Assembly (NCBI GenBank): GCA_964586315.1
Contig: CAZPHE010000005.1
Span: 7,534-71,533, forward strand
Length of the DNA stretch: 64,000 bases
From: CAZEER01 sp964586315
GTDB lineage: Bacteria; Fidelibacterota; Marinisomatia; Marinisomatales; UBA1611
Reading direction: 5' to 3'
A model generated the notes under the pieces. The model saw only the letters and a program-made list of their open reading frames with translations, searched no databases and was not told the DNA's origin. The position numbers and the translations under genes are program-made. Of this stretch, positions 10,177 to 18,536 are shown in pieces (the first letter of the stretch is position 1; the number at the start of each line of letters is the position of its first letter).

Positions 10177-11040
10177 ATGATTCATATAACAAAATATATA
10201 ATAATTCATATTCTATTCTTTAGAATACTTTTTGGGCAAGATACTACCAGGGGAGGTAATCCGTGGCGAGGAAACAATTTTCAAAAAGTATATTATGAAG
10301 AATATGAAGAAGTTAAGAAGCCAGAAAAACAAAGTGAACCTGTTGCGGTTGAATGGGGGTATTTAGATTCTCTTGCCGGGGTCTATTATTTGGATAATAT
10401 ACCTTATACAGGTCCTGTAATTAAACAGTTAGAAATTGGTTTACTTACTGGGGAATTTAAGGCTGGATTAAAACATGGTTTATGGCAAACGCTTAATAAA
10501 ATTGGTCAACCTATCATGATTGGTCATTTTAGAAATGGTAGGAAAAATGGGAAATTTGAACAATGGTATGATGATGGTGATAAAAGGACCAGAGAATTGA
10601 TTGCTACTTTTGATATGGATAAATATGTTGATGAATATAAAGAATGGTATGAAAATGGAAAGAAGTCAATTGTTGCTTTTTATATTGATGGAGAAGAAAA
10701 TGGTGAATATACAGAGTGGTACTCAAATGGAAAAAAAGCGTTAAAAACGAAATTTGTTAATGGTAGCCCTGAAGGGATTTATAGAGAATGGCATCAAAAT
10801 GGAAAAAAATCTTTAAAAGTTAAATATGAAAATGGTTTGGAAAATGGTATATGGATTCAATGGTATTCAAATGGTAAAAAAGAAATGAAAATTGGCTATG
10901 TGAATGGAGTTCCGAGAGGTAGGGCAAAGTTTTGGTTCCCAGATGGAACACTAAGAGGTGAAGGTATAGTTAGGAGTGAAGTGCCAGGAGGAGGCTGGAT
11001 TTTAACTGACCCAGAAGGCAATAAACGAGTTTATAAATAA
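10177..11040 (+). CDS. Secreted MORN-repeat (YwqK-like) protein
   Basis: 287 residues. ATG 10177 is preferred to the upstream TTG 10168; both give an N-terminal hydrophobic signal (ITKYIIIHILFFRILFG). From about residue 85 onward it is built of 23-residue units of the type EWYENGKKS...F.DGEENGEY, the MORN_2/YwqK pattern. At least six units are seen. Such proteins occur in many Bacteroidetes-like genomes, often annotated as antitoxin YwqK, but no toxin partner is adjacent here, so that label should not be trusted. Probably an envelope repeat protein. It lies between two terminators and looks monocistronic. Function unknown. Confidence 0.8.
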   Translation: MIHITKYIIIHILFFRILFGQDTTRGGNPWRGNNFQKVYYEEYEEVKKPEKQSEPVAVEWGYLDSLAGVYYLDNIPYTGPVIKQLEIGLLTGEFKAGLKHGLWQTLNKIGQPIMIGHFRNGRKNGKFEQWYDDGDKRTRELIATFDMDKYVDEYKEWYENGKKSIVAFYIDGEENGEYTEWYSNGKKALKTKFVNGSPEGIYREWHQNGKKSLKVKYENGLENGIWIQWYSNGKKEMKIGYVNGVPRGRAKFWFPDGTLRGEGIVRSEVPGGGWILTDPEGNKRVYK

Positions 11041-11072
11041 AAAAGCCCCTTCGAAAAAAGGAGCTTTTTTTT
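11041..11072. terminator. Bidirectional terminator between convergent genes
   Basis: AAAAGCCCCTT and AAGGAGCTTTTTTTT form a stem with one mismatch. It starts right after the MORN stop and lies 11 bases from the stop of the converging minus-strand gene. A-rich and T-rich flanks could serve both strands. Confidence 0.8.
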
Positions 11073-11083
11073 AGTAATTTTTT

Positions 11084-11533
11084 CTATTTATAAAATTTTG
11101 CCCACTTAGAATCAGGAGCGATCGTAAGAAGTTCCTTTTCATATTCTTTTGCTTTGGAGTTGTCTTCCAATTTTTTGTAAATCTGAATAACATAGTGGGT
11201 TACTTCAGGAATTTTTTCGTGTTCTGGCTTTTTTTCTTTCAGAGTATTTAAAGTATTTAAAAGTTTACCCAAGGCTTTATTCAATTCAACCGTACTTGGT
11301 CCTTTCATTGATTGTCGATAGTATAGGTGATGGAGGGCTTCATCTTCTGCTTCAGCTCCACGCACACCTGCAACAGCGGTGACTTTCTCAACTTCAAATT
11401 CTTCAGTGGTTACTTCTTCAATTTCATTCCAGACGGTATTATCCCACATAGCATCTAGATCGAGATCATCATCTTGAGCCCAAGTGCTTTGAAAGCAAAC
11501 TATTAGTGGTATGATAAGTAAAAATTTCTTCAT
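11084..11533 (-). CDS. Small secreted protein of unknown function, last gene of the minus-strand unit
   Basis: 149 residues, not recognised. A clear signal peptide (MKKFLLIIPLIVCFQSTWAQ) is followed by an acidic stretch (DDDLDLDAMWDN) and a helical C-terminal half. That half ends in a TPR-like helix pair (HYVIQIYKKLEDNSKAKEYE, then LLTIAPDSKWAKFY). It lies 22 bases downstream of the PorV/TPR gene on the same strand, so it is probably co-transcribed with it and may be its periplasmic partner. That role is inferred from position alone. Confidence 0.7.
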   Translation of the reverse strand: MKKFLLIIPLIVCFQSTWAQDDDLDLDAMWDNTVWNEIEEVTTEEFEVEKVTAVAGVRGAEAEDEALHHLYYRQSMKGPSTVELNKALGKLLNTLNTLKEKKPEHEKIPEVTHYVIQIYKKLEDNSKAKEYEKELLTIAPDSKWAKFYK

Positions 11534-11555
11534 TATAGTCTTAAGTTACATAAAT

Positions 11556-14288
11556 TTAATCAAATTTTTCAAATTTTGGTGTGTTTTCACCCATACTTTC
11601 TATAAAGTCTAATTGAGATACTAATTCAGGCTTTGCTTTCTTAACTTCATCATAATATTCCATAGCTTCTTCATATTTATACATCCTATATAAAGCGACT
11701 GCAAGATGAACTTTAAAATCCATTTCTTCTGGGTCATTCTTAATAGCCTTTTTAAAATAATCTATAGCCATAGAATAGTTACCTAAACGGGCAAAAGTTA
11801 CACCGACAGTATTATCACTTCGGGCTCGTCGCTTTCTAAAATCAACTTTTTTGATATCTTCGGGTTTTACATCTTTGGGTGCTTCTTTTATTTCTACTAA
11901 ACCTTTAGATGACCCTTCAGCTAACTCTGCTTCTAAATCTGCAGAAATTTTAACCTTTGGTCCTTCACCTACACTAACAATACTTGCTTTAGCTGCACCA
12001 AATACCTTGTCAAGTTTTCCTTCAAACATAGGATCAATCATTACTACTTCGTCATATTTCTGTTTTGCTAGACCTTTATTACCTAACATAAATTGGGTAA
12101 TCGCAATATTCAGCATATACCCAGCATGTTCTCCCGCCTGCTGCAACGCTTCTTCATAAAATTCAATTGCCTTTGCATATTCTTCTGTTTTAGTGTAACA
12201 AACTCCCAGAGTATTAATTGCATCTGGAAACACAGGTTTCATATTAATACAAGTTTCTAGCATTTCAATTGCTTCTTTATAACGTTTGAACTCCATATAT
12301 TTAACACCAGCATCATAATAATCTTCCGCAGCAATTAATCTACTGCCAACAGCATTATAAACAATCTGCTCCAACCACATCCCATATTGCTTAATATCTT
12401 CTTTTAAAAGATCATTGATACCATCAATCATAGGCATTGGCATATCAGGAGTAATATGAGATCCAGCTAAATATTTTGCGGATGCTTCTTTGACTGAAAT
12501 TTCATTGACATAGTTTTCTGCTTTCATTTCATTATATTTTAGAGCACCTTGTTTCCATGCAGAGAAAAATGGTTTACCAACTAGCGTAGCTTCAATGGGT
12601 ATCCAAACTTTATCATTTAGAACTACAACTTCATTTTCGTCAAGAAAATATTTTCCAACATCGTCTGGTTTTATTCCACTATCAAACATCAAGAAAATAT
12701 GACCTGCACCTGGTTTGAATACATCTAAAAACATAGTTTCAATACCTAGATTGGCTAATAATGAACCATATAAAGCAGTTAAGTCATCACAATCACCTAT
12801 TTTATCTCTAAGCATATCACCCGGATATTTAACTGTATCAAAAGCTGATTTATCATCGGCAATATCTAAGAATGGAGTCTCGAGATCAATATTATAAACT
12901 AAACCATGAGTCCCTAATGCATCGTAAAGAATAATACCGCGGCCTAAGTTACTGCGGCCAAAATAGTCATTTAAAACAGGAGTATAATATTGGATAAAAT
13001 TTCTTGAAAATTTATCTACTACAGCATCTGCTGGAGTAACATAGCAGGCTATCATATCTGGATTACTCCAAGTTAGTTTTCCTTTCCCAAGAACATACGA
13101 TGATTCCATTTTTTTCTGAGCTAATTTTTCTTCACCACCTTGTTTGTAAGTGACTTTGATTTCTGGTTGAACTAAGTTATCAAATGTTGCTTTTTTAGAT
13201 GTAAGGACATCACTACTAAAAGATACACCAATATCATATTCTTCATCCGATTTTGGAGGAAGTGTTACAGTTTCCGAGTGTGGGTTATCCATCATAGTGG
13301 GAACGAACAAGGAAACATTTACAGGTAAGTCAGCATCGGAAATGTTTTTAAGTCCAACTTTTACAAATGGCTCAGATTCATAATATCTATGAAGTGACCG
13401 GAAAACAGGATTATGTGAAATTGCTGTTTTAGTAATGCTTACAACAGCGGGACTGAACTGTAATGCAATAGAAACACGGTGGGTAGGATTTAGGTAAGGG
13501 TGAGCTTCATAACCATATTCCATTATAATACTTTTAAATTTGAGAGAAATGCCTCCAGATGGTACCATTATTTTTTCTTCACCACTAATATCTTGCTGCA
13601 TACCTGCACGAAAACTGACACGGCTTGCTAAAATATATTCCGCACCAAGGTGGAACCGATCTCCAAAATCTGCAGCCACAGTTAAGCCATTAATAGGCAT
13701 ATAGCTAATTCCCAGTTTGAATGCCTGACCAAGTATAATTTCGGATGTTTTATCTTTATAAGATACTGATGTCCCACCAAGATCATATAGACCTAACCCC
13801 AGTTTAAGGTTTTTTAAGGGTTTTATCAGAAGACCTGCATCATACCCCAGACCTGTACTTTTTCCATAAGATGCTTCATCAAGCAACATATCTCTCATAA
13901 GATATTTAAGAGTTAGACCAAATGAAAATCTTTTGTGCGGTTGGACACCCACTGCAAAATTCAATTTATTTTCTGAATAGTTCAATTCATTATCATCAAA
14001 ACCAATATTTGACCAGTCAAAACCAAGTGCGACACGATCAGAAAATGGTTTCACAAAACCTAAGTATGATTGGCTAATCCCCAATGCATAAAGATCTGTG
14101 TAAGTAGATGTAAATTCCGTTCTTCTCAGACCTGGTAATCCTGCTGGATTCCATGTAATAGTATTTGCGTCATCTGCAACAGCAATAAATGCTCCGCCCA
14201 TACTAAGTGGTCTTGTTCCAATAAACATTTGATCATATTGCCCAAAAGAAAAAGTAACTAAGATTAATAAAAATAAATATTTTTTCAT
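11556..14288 (-). CDS. PorV/UPF0164-like outer-membrane protein with transglutaminase-like and TPR domains
   Basis: 910 residues with a signal peptide (MKKYLFLLILVTFSFG). Residues about 17-280 are a PorV/PorQ-type beta barrel: it starts GTRPLSMGGAFIAVADDANT and WNPAGLP, the hallmark of this family. A beta-sandwich-like middle follows (about 310-410). Next comes a transglutaminase-like core with GDCDDLTALYGSLLANLGIE (C500) and GAGHIFLMFD, which supplies Cys, His and Asp. The end is a TPR array (about 660-910; AINTLGVCYTKTEEYAKAIE, GVTFARLGNYSMAIDYFKKA). PorV is the T9SS shuttle component, but PorV-like barrels are numerous and this long fusion may do something else. Its start overlaps the FG-GAP gene by 4 bases (ATGA), indicating translational coupling. 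Confidence 0.8.
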   Translation of the reverse strand: MKKYLFLLILVTFSFGQYDQMFIGTRPLSMGGAFIAVADDANTITWNPAGLPGLRRTEFTSTYTDLYALGISQSYLGFVKPFSDRVALGFDWSNIGFDDNELNYSENKLNFAVGVQPHKRFSFGLTLKYLMRDMLLDEASYGKSTGLGYDAGLLIKPLKNLKLGLGLYDLGGTSVSYKDKTSEIILGQAFKLGISYMPINGLTVAADFGDRFHLGAEYILASRVSFRAGMQQDISGEEKIMVPSGGISLKFKSIIMEYGYEAHPYLNPTHRVSIALQFSPAVVSITKTAISHNPVFRSLHRYYESEPFVKVGLKNISDADLPVNVSLFVPTMMDNPHSETVTLPPKSDEEYDIGVSFSSDVLTSKKATFDNLVQPEIKVTYKQGGEEKLAQKKMESSYVLGKGKLTWSNPDMIACYVTPADAVVDKFSRNFIQYYTPVLNDYFGRSNLGRGIILYDALGTHGLVYNIDLETPFLDIADDKSAFDTVKYPGDMLRDKIGDCDDLTALYGSLLANLGIETMFLDVFKPGAGHIFLMFDSGIKPDDVGKYFLDENEVVVLNDKVWIPIEATLVGKPFFSAWKQGALKYNEMKAENYVNEISVKEASAKYLAGSHITPDMPMPMIDGINDLLKEDIKQYGMWLEQIVYNAVGSRLIAAEDYYDAGVKYMEFKRYKEAIEMLETCINMKPVFPDAINTLGVCYTKTEEYAKAIEFYEEALQQAGEHAGYMLNIAITQFMLGNKGLAKQKYDEVVMIDPMFEGKLDKVFGAAKASIVSVGEGPKVKISADLEAELAEGSSKGLVEIKEAPKDVKPEDIKKVDFRKRRARSDNTVGVTFARLGNYSMAIDYFKKAIKNDPEEMDFKVHLAVALYRMYKYEEAMEYYDEVKKAKPELVSQLDFIESMGENTPKFEKFD

Positions 14289-17200
14289 CTATTTTGTCCA
14301 CCTACAGTTGTTCTTAGAATGCCATTATCTTTCTCCAAGGTCACAATATATAGACCACTTGGGACAATATCTCCATTTGAATCCTTACCATCCCAGTTTA
14401 TGACTTGGTGTCCCGTCTGAGTTGGGAACTCTGGTTTTATAATTCTTTTTAAACGTCCCGATAGATTAAATATTCTTGCAGTCACATTTTCTGATTGTTC
14501 AAGTGAATAAATAATGTTTGTTTCTGTGAATTCAAAAACGGATCCAGAACCACCTGGAGAAAATATTCTAGGTTGACATTCTATTTTTTCAATGTCAAAT
14601 ACGTCTGATCGAAGAGTACTGTCCATAGATACGAATGCCCCATAAGTTCCAAATGTATCAATTTGAACCTGTATGTATGAATTGCCGCTTACAGATATTT
14701 GAGATCCTCCTAATTTTAAAACAGGAAGGACACCGGAGATTGATTTGTCAACCATCCCAATAAAAGGAACCATTCCAGAATCAGGCATTGCTATCCATTC
14801 ACCATTCAATTCGTCACAGGTGGATGCATTTTTACACTTGATATTAAAATACTGGTTTAATGATTCTGTGATTAAGCATGTACTATCAGGGAAATTGATT
14901 CTAAGTATACCAGGTTTATTAAGTGACTGATCAAATGGTTTAATATCATAAAGGTCTGAAATAAGATATGTTATTCCATTCTCTACTTCATATATATATG
15001 AACTTGAATCAGCGGGTACATTCTGATTGGTTATAGTAATTGAGATGTCTCCCAAAACTGCATTTTGAGGGAGAAGAATACTTAGATTTCCATCTTCACT
15101 AATGGCAGTACCACCGAATTGTGAAATAATACTCTCAGGTGTTTTAAATATTGAAGTGGGGGTCATTTTATTTTGGCGACCATCTTGTGCACCATAAACA
15201 TGTACCTGAATGGCTTTACCTGAGTATGATTCAGGAAGGATTAAAATGCCGGTCCATTCATCACCATTAAAGCTTTGTTTTTCTACTAATAATGAATCAT
15301 CATCCGGACCTTTATTACCTAAATCTGGATAATATGGATGAGTAACAAGAACAGTTGGTTCTTTATTTAAATCTAAATAAAAATCTTCCTTGAATTTTAC
15401 TATAAGAATAATTTGTTCATTGGTAACATAGTTTGCTCGAACAGTATCTATGGAAGGTGCTGTTACATCAATATAAAAGTAATCTGTATTTGACCAATCA
15501 GATGTTGCATAGCCATAATCAATTGCCCGTACCCGCCAGTTATAATTTCCTTCTGGTAAATTTTTTAGAGTTTTTTGTGTCCTATTAAAGGTCCCAATTT
15601 CACCAATTCCGTAATGTCCAGTACTTATTGCATGGTCATTACTTTCTTCATCAGAACCAACTTGTATTTGATAACGTAACCCTAGTTCAGGTGTAGAACT
15701 TCCATTTGCATTATCTGGGTCTACAGGTGCATTCCATGTTAGAGTAACTCTATTATTATTTATATTTGAATCATCCAAAAGATAAGGAGAATTGGGCGCT
15801 TTATTTGGGTTCTCTAAACCCTCAAGATTATCATAGACCTGTGCGACTACATCTTGATTGGCTTTAAATCCAGATAGGAATAAATCCAGGTCTCCATCTG
15901 CATCGTAGTCTCCCCATTGAGAAAAACTTATTCCTACGCTATCTATAGAGAGGGTTTGATCGGCAATAAAATTACCATTTTCTTGATAATAAATTATCGT
16001 CGTAGGCATTGAACCAAGAGAACCTTCTGTACTAGAATGTCCAGTAATTAAAAGATCAAGATCACTGTCTGAATCATAATCTCCCCATGTCGCTTTTCCA
16101 TAATAGACACCTTGTAAGATATGAGAGACAATAAATGTATTTATGCTATTCATGGCTATATATGTTATCAAATCGCCATTTTCATTTAATCCAGTAAGTG
16201 CAAAATCATCATATCCATCACCGTTATAATCAGCAAAAGCAATTGAACCTGCTGTTACTCCAAAAAGTTCTGAATCCCAAGCTATTCCAGGCATTAGAAT
16301 GTGATTGGCATTATTTAAATAGACTCTCATTCTAATTGATTCAGTATCATCAGCGCCAATGGTAACTAAGTCTAAATTTCCATCGCGATCAAGATCGACC
16401 CATTGAACAATAGCTGGATTTATTGGTACAAGATATGTTTGGTTTGTATCCAAACGCAGAGTTCCATTATCATTATAGAAGATATCAAGATGTCGCCTAT
16501 AATAGTTATCAAAACCACCTTGTACATAATCTAAGTCACCATCATTATCATAGTCTCCCCAGTGATGTCCATTGACTCCGCCATTCACCCAGTTATCCCC
16601 AATACCATCAAAATTTAAATCTTCGTGGATTTCGGACTCCAAATCAGGAAGGTATATACCATCATCCCATTTATAGAAACTTGTCATAAAACCACCAAAG
16701 AAGTTGCTAATCTGAAAACCTGTCATTGCTAGGTCTAAGTGACCATCATTAGTATAGTCAACCCAGGAAAGATGTCCACCAAAAACCGCTTCTATATTTT
16801 GGTTTAGGTCTTGTGATAATAATCCATTTGAATTTTCAAAAAGATTGGTAATACTAGTTCCTGAAAAAGTAACTCCTGTAAGTGCCAGATCTGGAATATT
16901 ATCTTCATTATAATCTGCCCACCCTGCTGATGAATAATAGACTCCTGGTAGAGACTGTGTTGATGCGACTAGTCGTGGGATGAACAAAGTATCTTCCTGA
17001 GACCATTCTGAGGTGTTTCCTGAACCGTCTACAGTCTGTACAGCCCAGTAGTATGTTCCATGTGGAATCTCATTAAATTCACGGATAAGCCTCTGACCCA
17101 CATTAGAAGAGTTATAAGGTACGCTTGAAGACATGAGCTGGTTTCCTCCTGATGATGTTCCAATTCGTAGATTATAGGATAAACTGATTGGATCATCAAT

Positions 17201-18523
17201 GTCATCTGCTCCTGTACCCCATGAAAAAATTGCACGGGTACTTACTGCAAATGCGGTAAGAGCACTGGGCGGATCCGGTAGTTGGTTATTATCTGAAACT
17301 GTATTCAGGTATATATGGGAAAAAATTGTAGAATCATTACCAATTTCTGTGGTTCCATTAGCTACAAGATCAGGGATAGCATCTTGGTTCACATCAACAA
17401 AACGTGCTATTCGTGCACCTTGTATTTCTTTAATGGGAGTAAATGTTCCATCTCTATTATTCAGATAAACTCTGCCAGATAAAGAATGGACCTTACCAGC
17501 ATAATTACTTACTGAATCAGCCCCAGCAATTAAAAAATCTTGAAAACCATCTAGGTTATAATCAATCGCATCTATTATCCCATGAGCCACTGCAAAATCA
17601 ATTTCATTTGAGTTTAATGAGTATGTACCAAGAGGCTCATTTTCAAGAATCCAGGTTACAAGTTTATGTTCAATTTTATTCCATCCAGACATGATCAGAT
17701 CTTGATCTCCATCTGCATCTAAATCAACAAAATGAGATGTTCCTGCCTTAAGTCCATTTATAGCATCTGCCGTAGTGACTTCGGTCAATCTGCCTATAGG
17801 ATCATTTTGGTAGAGTCTTGTTACAGATGAGTTAGGGTTTGCTGTTTGACCAGAAATAATTAAATCTGGATCACCATCATTATCATAATCTCCCCAGGAA
17901 CTACTACCCGTAAATAAGGATGGAAAAATAGTGGTCGGATCTTTTTGGAGAGTGGTGCTTTTGTTGATGAATAGTTCATTAAGAATATTATCAGCATATT
18001 CATTCACACCCATTAAAAATAAATCAGGTTTACCATCCATATTGACATCTCCCCACTGTCCATTACTGTAGCTAACGGACATGTTTTGAATCCAGGAAGA
18101 TTCAGTGAAAGAACCAGAAGATGTATTAAAGAGTAGTTTTGATTTGGCTGAACCATTCACATATATGTCTATATAACCATCAAGGTTTACATCTGTAATG
18201 GTAATATTTCCAATCCCTCCAAAATACTCAGCTATTGTATCAGGATAAGTAACAAAATTTGTTTGATAACCTTGTGAGAGTGTACCATCTCCACTGCCAA
18301 GTATTACATCAATGAAAATTCCAAAACGGTTGGGATCGTAACCTGATAGGATAATATCATTAAAACCATCATTGTCGGCATCTACTATTTGAATTGAATT
18401 GGCTATTGATTGGGGTATAGATCCAGAAAGAGAGGAGTCTATTGAAAATGGATCTTGTGCAACTAAATAAGAGAGAATTAACCCGATAAAAAGACTGCGA
18501 AAAGTATATTTGTGCCACTTCAT
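14285..18523 (-). CDS. Giant FG-GAP/VCBS-repeat secreted protein with C-terminal T9SS/FlgD-like domain
   Basis: 1412 residues with signal peptide (LFIGLILSYLVAQ). Two blocks of integrin-like FG-GAP repeats (about 40-410 and 530-930) carry calcium-loop motifs such as DYDNDGDPDLIISG, DLDADGDQDLIMSG and DYDADGDLDLFLSG; I count about fourteen. Fn3-like domains follow each block (about 420-520 and 940-1050). The C-terminus (YSLEQSENVTARIFNLSGRL, then INWDGKDSNGDIVPSGLYIV) is a FlgD-like/T9SS sorting module. It is likely a calcium-binding surface or adhesion protein. It sits 13 bases after the cyclase gene and overlaps the PorV-like gene by 4 bases, so export partner and cargo may be made together. 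Ligand unknown. Confidence 0.85.
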   Translation of the reverse strand: MKWHKYTFRSLFIGLILSYLVAQDPFSIDSSLSGSIPQSIANSIQIVDADNDGFNDIILSGYDPNRFGIFIDVILGSGDGTLSQGYQTNFVTYPDTIAEYFGGIGNITITDVNLDGYIDIYVNGSAKSKLLFNTSSGSFTESSWIQNMSVSYSNGQWGDVNMDGKPDLFLMGVNEYADNILNELFINKSTTLQKDPTTIFPSLFTGSSSWGDYDNDGDPDLIISGQTANPNSSVTRLYQNDPIGRLTEVTTADAINGLKAGTSHFVDLDADGDQDLIMSGWNKIEHKLVTWILENEPLGTYSLNSNEIDFAVAHGIIDAIDYNLDGFQDFLIAGADSVSNYAGKVHSLSGRVYLNNRDGTFTPIKEIQGARIARFVDVNQDAIPDLVANGTTEIGNDSTIFSHIYLNTVSDNNQLPDPPSALTAFAVSTRAIFSWGTGADDIDDPISLSYNLRIGTSSGGNQLMSSSVPYNSSNVGQRLIREFNEIPHGTYYWAVQTVDGSGNTSEWSQEDTLFIPRLVASTQSLPGVYYSSAGWADYNEDNIPDLALTGVTFSGTSITNLFENSNGLLSQDLNQNIEAVFGGHLSWVDYTNDGHLDLAMTGFQISNFFGGFMTSFYKWDDGIYLPDLESEIHEDLNFDGIGDNWVNGGVNGHHWGDYDNDGDLDYVQGGFDNYYRRHLDIFYNDNGTLRLDTNQTYLVPINPAIVQWVDLDRDGNLDLVTIGADDTESIRMRVYLNNANHILMPGIAWDSELFGVTAGSIAFADYNGDGYDDFALTGLNENGDLITYIAMNSINTFIVSHILQGVYYGKATWGDYDSDSDLDLLITGHSSTEGSLGSMPTTIIYYQENGNFIADQTLSIDSVGISFSQWGDYDADGDLDLFLSGFKANQDVVAQVYDNLEGLENPNKAPNSPYLLDDSNINNNRVTLTWNAPVDPDNANGSSTPELGLRYQIQVGSDEESNDHAISTGHYGIGEIGTFNRTQKTLKNLPEGNYNWRVRAIDYGYATSDWSNTDYFYIDVTAPSIDTVRANYVTNEQIILIVKFKEDFYLDLNKEPTVLVTHPYYPDLGNKGPDDDSLLVEKQSFNGDEWTGILILPESYSGKAIQVHVYGAQDGRQNKMTPTSIFKTPESIISQFGGTAISEDGNLSILLPQNAVLGDISITITNQNVPADSSSYIYEVENGITYLISDLYDIKPFDQSLNKPGILRINFPDSTCLITESLNQYFNIKCKNASTCDELNGEWIAMPDSGMVPFIGMVDKSISGVLPVLKLGGSQISVSGNSYIQVQIDTFGTYGAFVSMDSTLRSDVFDIEKIECQPRIFSPGGSGSVFEFTETNIIYSLEQSENVTARIFNLSGRLKRIIKPEFPTQTGHQVINWDGKDSNGDIVPSGLYIVTLEKDNGILRTTVGGQNR

Positions 18524-18536
18524 TTAGGGCTAATTA

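Noticed and set aside
10177..11040. Toxin-antitoxin function for the YwqK/MORN protein
   Set aside because: No toxin-like partner is adjacent, the gene is flanked by terminators, and it has a signal peptide.
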